Source of the DNA: Pseudomonadota bacterium
GTDB taxonomy: Bacteria > Pseudomonadota > Alphaproteobacteria > Rhodobacterales > Rhodobacteraceae
Assembly: GCA_018240425.1 (NCBI GenBank)
Contig: JAFEFU010000046.1
Span: 52,407 to 116,406 of the forward strand
DNA length: 64,000 nucleotides
Direction of reading: 5' to 3'
Each line of letters starts with the position of its first letter. Position 1 is the stretch's first letter. Positions 8,245 to 16,333 of this stretch are shown here, one piece after another. The translations under genes and the position numbers were made by a program. The notes beneath the pieces are model-generated. The model saw only the letters and a program-made list of their open reading frames with translations. It was not told the origin of the DNA and did no database searches.

Positions 8245-9048
8245 TCAGCGCCCCTTCCAGACCGGATTGCGCTTCTCGGCAAAGGCGCGGGCGCCTTCCA
8301 GCTGATCCTCGGACGAGTAGAGGCGGTCCACCGTCGGCAAGAGCCGCTTGGAGACCCGGTTCAGCGCGTCCTGGAAGCGCATGTTCTCGGCCTCGCGCAC
8401 CACTTCCTTGATCGCGGCGTAGACGAGCGGCGGGCCGGATTCGAGAAGCCGCGCCAGATCCCAGGCCTTGGACAGGAGGTCGGCCTGGGTGGTGATCTCC
8501 TTGACGATCCCCCAGCGCAGCGCCTCCTCGGCGTCAAACCAGCGGCCGGTCAGCAAGAGATCCATCGCGACGTGGTAGGGGATGCGCTTCGGCAGCTTGA
8601 TCGAGGCCGCATCGGCAACCGTGCCCGAGCGGATTTCCGGCAGGGCGAAGGTCGCGTTGTCCGAGCAGAGGATCAGGTCGCACGAGAGGGCAAGTTCCAG
8701 CCCGCCGCCGCAGCAGATGCCATTGACAGCGCAGATCACCGGCTTGTTGAGGTTCGGCAACTCCTGAAGGCCGCCGAAACCGCCGACGCCATAGTCGCCG
8801 TCGACTGCGTCGCCATCGGCCGCGGCCTTCAGGTCCCAGCCGGGGCAGAAGAATTTTTCGCCCTCGGCACGCAGGATGCAGATCCGCAAGGACTCGTCGT
8901 CACGGAAGGCGCGGAACGCCAGCCCCATGATCCGGCTGGTCTTCAGGTCGATCGCATTGGCTTTCGGCCGGTCAAGCGTCAGTTCGAGGATCGCGCCCTC
9001 GCGCCGGGTGCGGATCGGTCCTTCGGTCAGCATCTTCATCTCAGCCAT
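8245..9048 (-). CDS. caiD: Enoyl-CoA hydratase family protein, probable carnitinyl-CoA dehydratase
   Basis: A crotonase-superfamily enzyme of 267 residues. By family and context it probably interconverts crotonobetainyl-CoA and carnitinyl-CoA. The oxyanion-hole elements are visible: CPGWDLKAAADGD near residue 70 and NGICCGGGLELALSCD near 112-127, followed by FALPEIRSG. It resembles CaiD more than FadB-type hydratases. ATG 9048 overlaps the upstream TGA (TGATG); a GTG one codon earlier gives a GTGA overlap and is equally possible. It is the last gene of the carnitine operon. Confidence 0.8.
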   Translation of the reverse strand: MAEMKMLTEGPIRTRREGAILELTLDRPKANAIDLKTSRIMGLAFRAFRDDESLRICILRAEGEKFFCPGWDLKAAADGDAVDGDYGVGGFGGLQELPNLNKPVICAVNGICCGGGLELALSCDLILCSDNATFALPEIRSGTVADAASIKLPKRIPYHVAMDLLLTGRWFDAEEALRWGIVKEITTQADLLSKAWDLARLLESGPPLVYAAIKEVVREAENMRFQDALNRVSKRLLPTVDRLYSSEDQLEGARAFAEKRNPVWKGR

Positions 9049-11126
9049 CACATCGCCTTTCTGATCAGCGCATCGACCGCCACCGCCCGTTCCGGCGTGG
9101 CGATCAGGGGGTTGACGTCCAGTTCCAGAAGCCCCGGCTCGGCTTCGGCATAGGCGGCGACCGCCTGCACCGCGCGCACAACCGCGTCGAGGTCGGCGCC
9201 TTTCGCCCCCCGCCAGCCGGCGAGCAGCTTCGCCACCTTCAGCCGCGACAGGGCCTGGCGGATGTCCGCGCCGGTGGCCGGCAGCAGGATCGAGGCGGTG
9301 TCGGCCAGCAGTTCGGTCATCACCCCGCCCGCCCCGAGGGTCAGCATCATCAGCCCGGTCGGATCACGGGTGATGCCGACCAGAAGCTCGGCCACGGCGC
9401 CCGTCACCATCTCTTCGGCCAGCCAGCCGGTCGCCCCGCTCATCGCCTGGGCCGCCGCCCGCGCCTCGTCGGCGGAACGGATGTTCAGCCTGACCGCCCC
9501 GGCCTCGGTCTTGTGGGCGATCCCCAGTCCCTTGACCGCCAGGGGCAGCCGCAGGCCGGCGGCCGCGTCGGCCAGCGCGTCGGGCGACGGTGCCGTCACC
9601 GACTGCGGAACATCAAGTCCGTGGGCGGCCAGCGCCGCCTTGGCCTCGGCCTCGCTCAGCGTCTGCGCGCCGGCGGGCTCAGCGCGCAAGAGGACCGGCG
9701 GCGGCGCCGGGGCCTTCGCCAGCCGGCCGGCGCGGATCGCCGCGTCGATCGCGCCAAGGCCTTCGGTCAGCCCGAACAGGGTTACGACCCCGGCGGCGCC
9801 GAACTCGGCGGCCATCGCCTCGGTCATGTTCTCGGGCAGGCTGACCAGGACTGCCGCCCGCGCCCCGGTGCGCCGCGCCGCGCCGATGATCGCATCGACC
9901 GCCGAGCGGTAGCCCGAGGGGTCGCAGCGGTCGTCGCGGGGTACGTCGAAGACGAAGGCGGTCAGTGCCCGGTTCTCACCCAGGACCGCTGCGAAACAGT
10001 CGGTCATCCGCGCCACGTCGCCCCAGATGAAGGTATGGTAGTCCAGCGGGTTGGCAACCGTGACGATCGGGCCGAGGATGGCGTTCAGCCGCGCCTTGCC
10101 TTCGGCGCTGAAGGCCGGCCATTCGATCGCGCTGCCAAGGGCGCAGTCGGCCATCAGGCCGGCTTCGCCGCCCGAACAGCTGACCGAACCGATGCCTGCG
10201 TCCCGCAACGGTCCGCCAAAATGCAGCAGTTTCAGAGTTTCCAGAAATGTCGAAAGGCTGCGCACCTCGACCAGCCCCAGCCGCTTGATCAGTGCCGATG
10301 AGGCCGCGGCGCCACCGGCAAGCGAGGCGGTGTGGGTCATGGTTGCGGCCTGCGCCGCCTCGGAATGGCCGGATTTCAGCACGACGACCGACTTCCCCCT
10401 GGCGCGGGCCAGAGCCGCCATCGCCTCGAAGGCGCGAATGTCGCCGAAGCCTTCGATATGCAGGCCGAGCGCCGTCACCCGTTCGTCGTCGAGCGCCATC
10501 ATCGCCAGATCCGACAGCGAGGTCTGGGCCTGGTTGCCGGCGGTCAGCACATAGGCGATCGGCAGGCCACGGCGCTGCATGGTCATGTTGATCGCCATGT
10601 TCGACGACTGGCCGACAATGGCCACGCCGCTGGCGACCGGAATCCCGCCATGCTGGTCGGGCCAGAAGGTCACGTTGTCGAGATAGTTCAAAAAGCCATA
10701 GCAGTTCGGCCCGACGATCGGCATGTCGCCCGCCGCCGCGACCAGCCGCGCCTGAAGGTCGGCGCCGCCGGTGCCTTCGGCCTCGCTTTCCGCGAATCCC
10801 GAGGCAAAGCAGGTCGCCCCGCCCGCCCCCATCGCCGCGAGCGTGGCGATGACCTCGACCGACGCCTCGCGGTTGACGCCGACAAAGGCCGCGTCGGGCA
10901 CGCCAGGCAGGTCGGCGATCGAGGCAAGGCACGGCACGCCCAGGATGTCGGCGCGCCTGGGGTTCACCGGCCAGATCTGGCCCTGGTAGCCCGACTTGAG
11001 CAACTGGGCGACGACATTCGCCACCCAGCCGCCGCCGAACAGCGCGATGGATTTCGGCCGGAAAAGCCGGGTCAGGTCGCGCCGCGTGTCCAGTGCCGCC
11101 CTGGCTGGAAGATCGCTTGCTTTCAT
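9048..11126 (-). CDS. ADP-forming acyl-CoA synthetase (acetate-CoA ligase family)
   Basis: About 692 residues with the domain order of NDP-forming acyl-CoA synthetases. A CoA-binding Rossmann domain (about 15-130, SIALFGGGWVANVVAQLL) is followed by two succinyl-CoA-ligase-like domains (ISSA: VAIVGQSSNMAI, VSCSGGEAGLMAD) and a C-terminal ATP-grasp region from about 470 (PLAVKGLGIAHKTEAGAV). In this operon the likely substrate is gamma-butyrobetaine, crotonobetaine or carnitine (inference). ATG 11126 is used. TTG 11135, with GAGG six bases before it, is an alternative, but that GAGG belongs to a dispersed repeat. Its TGA overlaps the caiD-like start. Confidence 0.82.
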   Translation of the reverse strand: MKASDLPARAALDTRRDLTRLFRPKSIALFGGGWVANVVAQLLKSGYQGQIWPVNPRRADILGVPCLASIADLPGVPDAAFVGVNREASVEVIATLAAMGAGGATCFASGFAESEAEGTGGADLQARLVAAAGDMPIVGPNCYGFLNYLDNVTFWPDQHGGIPVASGVAIVGQSSNMAINMTMQRRGLPIAYVLTAGNQAQTSLSDLAMMALDDERVTALGLHIEGFGDIRAFEAMAALARARGKSVVVLKSGHSEAAQAATMTHTASLAGGAAASSALIKRLGLVEVRSLSTFLETLKLLHFGGPLRDAGIGSVSCSGGEAGLMADCALGSAIEWPAFSAEGKARLNAILGPIVTVANPLDYHTFIWGDVARMTDCFAAVLGENRALTAFVFDVPRDDRCDPSGYRSAVDAIIGAARRTGARAAVLVSLPENMTEAMAAEFGAAGVVTLFGLTEGLGAIDAAIRAGRLAKAPAPPPVLLRAEPAGAQTLSEAEAKAALAAHGLDVPQSVTAPSPDALADAAAGLRLPLAVKGLGIAHKTEAGAVRLNIRSADEARAAAQAMSGATGWLAEEMVTGAVAELLVGITRDPTGLMMLTLGAGGVMTELLADTASILLPATGADIRQALSRLKVAKLLAGWRGAKGADLDAVVRAVQAVAAYAEAEPGLLELDVNPLIATPERAVAVDALIRKAM

Positions 11127-11173
11127 TGTGGTCAAAATATCCTCGGGGGGTTCCGGGGGGCAGACAGCCCCCC
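11122..11173 (-). repeat. Dispersed hairpin repeat, copy A
   Basis: On the minus strand GGGGGGC-TGTCT-GCCCCCC (11173-11155) forms a perfect 7-bp hairpin. It is followed by CCCCCCGAGGATATTTTG and ACCACAATGAAAG, the last part being the start of the acyl-CoA synthetase gene. Copy B at 54998-55050 repeats nearly the whole arrangement. It lies between two co-directional genes. Confidence 0.65.
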
Positions 11174-11196
11174 GGCGCGTGGGTTGCAGGCGGGCG

Positions 11197-12360
11197 TCAG
11201 GCCCCGAGCGGGCGCAAGAGTTCCCGGCTGATGATGTGGCGCTGGATTTCGCTGGTGCCTTCCCAGATCCGCTCGACCCTTGCGTCGCGCCAGATGCGCT
11301 CCAGCGGCAGTTCGTCCATCAGGCCCATGCCGCCGTGAATCTGGATCGCCTCGTCGGCGATATAGGCCAGCACCTCGGTCGCCTTCAGCTTGGCCATCGA
11401 CATGTCCGCCTCGGTCACCGTGCCCTGGTCGTACTTCCAGGCGGCCTCGCGGGTCAGCAGTTCGGCGGCCTTCAGTTCCATCGCCATGTCGGCAAGCTTG
11501 AAGGAAATGCCCTGGAACTTGCCGATCTTCTGGCCGAACTGCTCGCGCTCGGCGGCGTAGGACAGGGCATGGCCGAGGGCCCGCTCGGCGCGGCCAAGGC
11601 AGGTCGAGGCGACCTGAAGGCGGGTCGCGCCCAGCCAGGAATTCGCCACCTCAAAACCCTTGTGGGCCTCGCCGAGGATCTGGCGCTTGTTGATGCGGCA
11701 GTCGTCGAACTCGAGGACCGCGTTGGTGTAGCCCCGGTGGCTGACGTTGCGGTAGCCGTCGCGGACGGTGAAGCCCTTGGTGCCCTTGTCGACGAAGAAG
11801 GCGGTGATCTTCTTCTTCTTGCCGCGCGGCGTGTCCTCTTCGCCGGTCGCCATGAAGGCGATGGTGAAGCCGGCGATGTCGGCGTGGCTGATGAAATGCT
11901 TGGTCCCGTTCAGGATCCAGTCGTCGCCGTCCTGCCGCGCGCTGGCCTTCATGCCGCGCAGGTCCGAGCCGGCGCCCGGCTCGGTCATGGCGAGGCAATC
12001 CCAGGTCTCGCCGCGGATGCAGGGCATCAGGTAGCGTTCGCGCTGCTCGGTGTTGCCGGCCAGAAGGATGTTCGACGGCCGCGCCACGCAGGTCCAGTGC
12101 AGCGCATAGTTGGCGCGCCCCAGTTCCTTTTCGTACAGCAGCCAGGCCAGGGTATCGAGACCCGCGCCCCCGACCTCGGCCGGCATGTTGGCCGCGTAAA
12201 GGCCGGCGGCCATCGCCTTTTTCTGCAGCTCCTTGATCAGTTCCATCGGCAGATGGCCGCTGCGCTCGACCGTCAGTTCGTGCGGGTAAAGCTCGTTCTC
12301 GACGAAGGCCCGCGTCGTGTCGACGATCATCTGCTGTTCTTCGGTCAGTCCGAAATGCAT
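11197..12360 (-). CDS. Acyl-CoA dehydrogenase, probable gamma-butyrobetainyl/crotonobetainyl-CoA type
   Basis: An FAD-dependent acyl-CoA dehydrogenase of 387 residues, full length. It begins MHFGLTEEQQMIVDTTRAFV. It has LAMTEPGAGSDLRGM (about 127-141), the FAD-contact segment KHFISHADIAGF, and the C-terminal IHGGMGLMDELPLERIWRD. In the carnitine operon it would oxidise gamma-butyrobetainyl-CoA to crotonobetainyl-CoA (inference from neighbours; the family is close to CaiA). It starts 11 bases after the carnitine dehydrogenase stop. The next gene is separated by 70 bases containing repeat copy A. Confidence 0.88.
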   Translation of the reverse strand: MHFGLTEEQQMIVDTTRAFVENELYPHELTVERSGHLPMELIKELQKKAMAAGLYAANMPAEVGGAGLDTLAWLLYEKELGRANYALHWTCVARPSNILLAGNTEQRERYLMPCIRGETWDCLAMTEPGAGSDLRGMKASARQDGDDWILNGTKHFISHADIAGFTIAFMATGEEDTPRGKKKKITAFFVDKGTKGFTVRDGYRNVSHRGYTNAVLEFDDCRINKRQILGEAHKGFEVANSWLGATRLQVASTCLGRAERALGHALSYAAEREQFGQKIGKFQGISFKLADMAMELKAAELLTREAAWKYDQGTVTEADMSMAKLKATEVLAYIADEAIQIHGGMGLMDELPLERIWRDARVERIWEGTSEIQRHIISRELLRPLGA

Positions 12361-12371
12361 GGCGGCCTCCC

Positions 12372-13823
12372 TTACTTGCGCTGGCCGACGTGGCGGCCGA
12401 CCGAGTCGGGCCGGGCCAACGACTTGTGGGCCTCGGCGATCGGCATGAGGCGGGACAGCACGGCGGGTGCGGCGGGGCAGGTCTTGCCGGCCTTCATGTC
12501 CACATGCAGCAGGATCTGTTCGACGCTTGCCACGACCTCGTCGCCGCGCTGGATGCGGATCAGGATGTGCAGGCGCTTTTCGTCGGCCGACAGGACCTGG
12601 ACCGAGCCGGTCAGCCGGTCGCCCAGCTTGGCCTCGCCCAGGTGCATGATGTGGGATTCGGCGGTGTAGTAGGAGTGGCCGCCCTTCACATAGTCCATGT
12701 CGGCACCGATCAGGCGCAGGAAGTTGTCGCAGGTTTCCGAGCTTGCGAACAGGTAGCGGCTTTCGGTCATGTGGCCGTTATAGTCGATCCAGCCGGGCAG
12801 CACCTGCATCTGTGCCATTGCCATCGGCTCGGCCTTGGGCGGTGCCGGCAGCTTGGCGGCCAGCATCTTGTCGTGTTCTTTCAACACTTTGCCTGCGCCC
12901 CAGTCGCGGTCCTTCAGCGCGCGCAGGAACCCGATAAGGTTCTGGTCGCGGATGCGCTCAAGCTCGCGGATCGTGTACTTGCCGGATTGCGCGTCGGACT
13001 GGCCGGCGATCAGGTCGACCAGCTCGTCATTGAATTCGGGCACGTCCATGAGTTTCGTCCAGGGCCATTTCAGCGCCGGGCCGAACTGGGCCATGAAGTG
13101 CTTCATCCCGGCCTCGCCACCGGCGACGCGGTAGGTCTCGAAGAGGCCCATCTGCCCCCAGCGCAGGCCGAAGCCCATGCGGATCGCCTCGTCAATCTCC
13201 TCGGTCGTGGCGACGCCGTCCTTGACCAGCCACAGGGCCTCGCGCCAGACGGCCTCGAGGAAGCGGTCGGCGATGTGGGCGTCGATTTCCTTCCGCACAT
13301 GCAGCGGGAACATCCCGATCTCGCGCAGGATCTCCTTGGCCCGCTCGATGACCTTGGGGTCGGATTTGGCGCTGGGCACCACTTCGGCCAGGGGCAGAAG
13401 ATAGACCGGGTTGAAGGGGTGCGCGACAAGGATCACCGACGGGTCGGCAGCATTTTCCTGCAATTCCGAGGGCTTGAACCCCGAGGTCGAGGAGCCGATC
13501 GGCACGCCGTGGCTGGCCTGCTGGATCTGGGCGAAGACCCGGTGTTTCAGTTCCAGCCGTTCGGAAACCGATTCCTGGATATAGTCGGCGCCTTCGACGG
13601 CTTCGGTGATCGTGCCGCAGAAGGTGATCTTGCCTTCGGCAGGCAGGGGAACGTCCGACAGCGCGGGCAGGCTGGCGCGGGCGTTGGCGAGAACCTCGCC
13701 GATCTTGCGCTCGGCCTGGGGATCGGGATCGAAGACGTTGACATTCCAGCCGTTCAGAAGAAAGCGCGCGGCCCAGCCGCCGCCGATAACGCCACCGCCG
13801 ATGATTGCCGCCTTGCGCGCCAT
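12372..13823 (-). CDS. lcdH: L-carnitine dehydrogenase fused to a betainyl-CoA thioesterase domain
   Basis: A 483-residue two-domain protein. Residues 1 to about 315 are a 3-hydroxyacyl-CoA dehydrogenase-type carnitine 3-dehydrogenase: NAD motif GGGVIGGGWAARF at 8-20, ESVSERLELK near 84, HPFNPVYLLPLAEVV near 138, RFLEAVWREAL. Residues from about 330 are a hot-dog thioesterase (VLPGWIDYNGHMTESRY with the Asp-Tyr-Asn-Gly-His core; later ESHIMHLGEA). Carnitine is oxidised to 3-dehydrocarnitine; after BKACE makes betainyl-CoA, the thioesterase releases glycine betaine. The two activities are known as separate proteins in some bacteria and as a fusion in others. Start ATG 13823 is at the family start. 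Confidence 0.9.
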   Translation of the reverse strand: MARKAAIIGGGVIGGGWAARFLLNGWNVNVFDPDPQAERKIGEVLANARASLPALSDVPLPAEGKITFCGTITEAVEGADYIQESVSERLELKHRVFAQIQQASHGVPIGSSTSGFKPSELQENAADPSVILVAHPFNPVYLLPLAEVVPSAKSDPKVIERAKEILREIGMFPLHVRKEIDAHIADRFLEAVWREALWLVKDGVATTEEIDEAIRMGFGLRWGQMGLFETYRVAGGEAGMKHFMAQFGPALKWPWTKLMDVPEFNDELVDLIAGQSDAQSGKYTIRELERIRDQNLIGFLRALKDRDWGAGKVLKEHDKMLAAKLPAPPKAEPMAMAQMQVLPGWIDYNGHMTESRYLFASSETCDNFLRLIGADMDYVKGGHSYYTAESHIMHLGEAKLGDRLTGSVQVLSADEKRLHILIRIQRGDEVVASVEQILLHVDMKAGKTCPAAPAVLSRLMPIAEAHKSLARPDSVGRHVGQRK

Positions 13824-13941
13824 TTTTCCGAGTTCCTTCCTAAGCCTCTGTGATCGCCGAAATCTCGGCGTAGTGTCGCAGTAAGTTTCGCGTTCGGCCG
13901 GGGCGTGCCGCCCGTCCCGGCCGATCCCGTGCCGGGGGCGA

Positions 13942-14859
13942 TCAGCGGGCGCGGGGCGCCCGCTTGGTCAGGCCGAGCCGCGCCCGCACTTCCGCCGGGG
14001 TGATAATCCGCGCGCCCATGTTCTCGATGATCGTGACCGCGCGTTCGACCAGCTGGGCGTTGGTCGCCAGTTGGCCCTTGCCCAGCCAGAGGTTGTCCTC
14101 GAGACCGACGCGGACGTTGCCGCCGGCAAGGACCGCCGCCGCCGCATAGGCCATCTGGTCGCGGCCCAGCGAGAAGGCCGACCAGTTCCAGTCGGACGGC
14201 ACCGCGTTGACCATCGCCATGAAGGTGTTGAGGTCGTTCGGCGCCCCCCACGGAACGCCCATGCAGAGCTGGACGAGCGCGTTCGGGGCCAGGACGCCCT
14301 CCTTCACCAGTTCCTTCGCGAACCAGAGATGGCCGGTGTCGAAGGCCTCGATCTCGGGCTTGACGCCGGCCTCGGTCATCATCCGGCCCATCGCGCGCAA
14401 CATGCCGGGGGTGTTGGTCATCACATAGTCGGCTTCGGCGAAGTTCATGGTGCCGCAGTCGAGCGTGCAGATTTCCGGCAGGCAGTCGACCACATGCTCC
14501 ATGCGGTTCGTCGCGCCGCCCATGTCGGTGCCGGCCGGGTTGAGCGGCAGCGGGCTTTCCACCGGCCCGAACACCATGTCGCCGCCCATGCCGGCGGTCA
14601 GGTTCAGGACCACGTCGGTCGCGCTGTCGCGGACACGCTCGGTGACTTCGCGGTAGAGCTTCGGATCGCGTGAGGGCTTGCCGCTTTCGGGATCGCGGAC
14701 GTGGCAATGGACGATGGCGGCACCGGCCTTGGCCGCGTCGATCGCCGACTTGGCGATCTGCTCGGGCGAGCGCGGCACATGCGGGCTGCGATCCTGGGTG
14801 CCGCCCGAGCCGGTCACGGCGCAGGTGATGAAGACTTCGCGGTTCATGGAAAGCGGCAT
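13942..14859 (-). CDS. Beta-keto acid cleavage enzyme (BKACE), 3-dehydrocarnitine type
   Basis: A DUF849/BKACE family protein of 305 residues. With acetyl-CoA, family members of this context convert 3-dehydrocarnitine to betainyl-CoA and acetoacetate. Zn-binding and catalytic elements visible include HCHVRDPESGKPSRD near residues 47-61, LTAGMGGD near 82 and a C-terminal GLEDNLWLGKGQLA segment typical of the family. ATG 14859 is preceded by a strong GGAGGACACC, so the longer upstream frame is rejected. It heads the minus-strand operon, 118 bases before the carnitine dehydrogenase, and diverges from the AraC regulator. Confidence 0.9.
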   Translation of the reverse strand: MPLSMNREVFITCAVTGSGGTQDRSPHVPRSPEQIAKSAIDAAKAGAAIVHCHVRDPESGKPSRDPKLYREVTERVRDSATDVVLNLTAGMGGDMVFGPVESPLPLNPAGTDMGGATNRMEHVVDCLPEICTLDCGTMNFAEADYVMTNTPGMLRAMGRMMTEAGVKPEIEAFDTGHLWFAKELVKEGVLAPNALVQLCMGVPWGAPNDLNTFMAMVNAVPSDWNWSAFSLGRDQMAYAAAAVLAGGNVRVGLEDNLWLGKGQLATNAQLVERAVTIIENMGARIITPAEVRARLGLTKRAPRAR

Positions 14860-14912
14860 GGGTGTCCTCCTGATTCGCAGATGGTTTAGCACAGTTGATT
14901 TTCGACGCTTCA

Positions 14913-14927
14913 CGATTTACGAAATCG
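14913..14927. promoter_or_regulatory. Candidate operator between BKACE and the AraC regulator
   Basis: CGATTT-ACG-AAATCG is a perfect 6-bp inverted repeat with a 3-base spacer, in the 85-base gap between the divergent BKACE and regulator genes. It is well placed for control of both; binding by the adjacent regulator is inference. Confidence 0.45.
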
Positions 14928-14944
14928 ACATGGAGCAAAATGCA

Positions 14945-15934
14945 ATGTCCGGGCCTTTGGCCGAGGGGCGGCGGCCGCCGCTTCGGGTGGCGGTGCTGGT
15001 CCTTGAACATGCCTCGCTTCTGACGCTGGGTTCAACGCTTGATCCGCTGCGCTGTGCCAACCGGCATCTGGGATACGAGGCGTTCCGCTGGACCATTGTC
15101 TCTCCGGGGCGCAGCGAGGTGCCGCTGACCTGCGGCTTCACCATTCCGGCGGTGCCCGACCTGGCGGCGGCCGAGGGGGCGGACCTTTTGCTGGTCATCG
15201 CCGGGTTCCGCATCACCGAGGTGGCGACGCGCCCGATCATCCAGACGATCCAGCGCATCGCCGGGGGCATCGGCACCATCGGCGCGGTGGACGCCGGGGC
15301 CTGGGTTCTGGCCAAGGCCGGGCTGCTGGACGGCTATCGGGCAACGACGCACTGGGAGGATCTCGAGGACTTCGCCGTGAGCTTTCCCGAGGTGGCGGTG
15401 ATGCCCGACCGCTATGTGATCAGCCGCAACCGCATCACGGCGGGGGGTGCGGCGCCGGCCTTCGACATGATGGTCGGCCTGATCCGGGCCCGGCACGGCG
15501 CCCAGGTCGCGCTTGAGGTGGCCGCAAGCTTCATCACCACGGTCCTGTCGCCGTCCGAACCGCAGTTGCAGGTCAGGAGGGGCGAGCCGGGGGTGGATGC
15601 GCGGGTGGCGCGGGCCGCGAGCCTGATGGAGAGCCGCATCGACAGCCCGATGGCGGTGGCCGAGGTGGCGCGGGCGGTCGGACTGACCGCGCGGCGGCTC
15701 GAGGCCCTGTTCCGCGCCGCCTACGGGGTGACGCCGGGGGCCTTCTTCCTGGAGATGCGCCTTCAGGCCGCCAAGCGGATGATCGTCGATACCCGCCATC
15801 CCCTGGCTTTCATCGCGCTGCGGGCCGGGTTCTCGTCGCCGGCCGGCTTTTCGCGCGCCTTCGGGCAGAGGTTCGGCGAAAGCCCCTCGGCCTTTCGCAG
15901 GAAGCACGCGGGCCATTCGGGCTATGTCGCCTGA
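14945..15934 (+). CDS. GATase1-AraC transcriptional regulator, probable carnitine regulator
   Basis: A 329-residue regulator with an N-terminal DJ-1/PfpI-type glutamine amidotransferase-like domain (about 15-190, RVAVLVLEHASLLTLGSTLDPLR) and a C-terminal AraC helix-turn-helix pair (about 225-320, AVAEVARAVGLTARRLEALF and AFIALRAGFSSPAGFSRAFGQR split across the two helices). This is the architecture of CdhR/GbdR, activators of carnitine and betaine catabolism in Pseudomonas. ATG 14945 is preferred because GGAG lies at 14932-14935; ATG 14930 is an alternative. It is divergent from the carnitine operon, which it probably activates. Confidence 0.87.
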   Translation: MSGPLAEGRRPPLRVAVLVLEHASLLTLGSTLDPLRCANRHLGYEAFRWTIVSPGRSEVPLTCGFTIPAVPDLAAAEGADLLLVIAGFRITEVATRPIIQTIQRIAGGIGTIGAVDAGAWVLAKAGLLDGYRATTHWEDLEDFAVSFPEVAVMPDRYVISRNRITAGGAAPAFDMMVGLIRARHGAQVALEVAASFITTVLSPSEPQLQVRRGEPGVDARVARAASLMESRIDSPMAVAEVARAVGLTARRLEALFRAAYGVTPGAFFLEMRLQAAKRMIVDTRHPLAFIALRAGFSSPAGFSRAFGQRFGESPSAFRRKHAGHSGYVA

Positions 15935-16003
15935 CGGGCGGGTCGAAAGGCTTTGGTAAGGGGGCGTGGTTAATCTGGGCGGGCAACCCGGAAAGGCCCC
16001 GCC

Positions 16004-16258
16004 ATGCGCATCCTGTCAGCCCGTGCCCGCGAGATCGTCCTGAACCGCGCCCAGCGCCGGATCGAGGCGACGGTGATCCTGCGCGTCGCGGCCGCCGGGG
16101 GCGAGCACGAGGTGCGGGTGCGGACTGCGGCGCCGATCCGCGCCGCCGGGGGCGCACCGCTGAAGGAGCGGCTGATCGCCTCGGCCAAGCTGATCGTGGC
16201 GATGGGCGGCGGGGGTGCGGCGCTGCCCGAGGCCGAGGTGATCCGCACCGCGGCCTGA
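16004..16258 (+). CDS. Small conserved hypothetical protein
   Basis: An 84-residue basic protein (MRILSARAREIVLNRAQ) with no signal peptide, membrane helix or recognised motif. GGAAAGG lies about seven bases before ATG 16004. Its C-terminal half is glycine/alanine-rich. It is likely a real gene because it has a ribosome binding site, sits tidily between the AraC regulator and pyrF, and shows alphaproteobacterial codon bias; I do not recognise the family. Confidence 0.6.
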   Translation: MRILSARAREIVLNRAQRRIEATVILRVAAAGGEHEVRVRTAAPIRAAGGAPLKERLIASAKLIVAMGGGGAALPEAEVIRTAA

Positions 16259-16333
16259 GGGCCCTGAGGCACGGGACTTGACAGGGGGCGGGGCGGGCCG
16301 CACAAGCGCGCGACCCTGCGCAGGAGTATGCCC

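Noticed and set aside
8245..15934. A carnitine/betaine transporter within the carnitine cluster.
   Set aside because: No BCCT or ABC choline-type transporter gene is present; the peptide-type importer at 18.5 kb has a different operator set and is separated by pyrF, nfeD and slipin.
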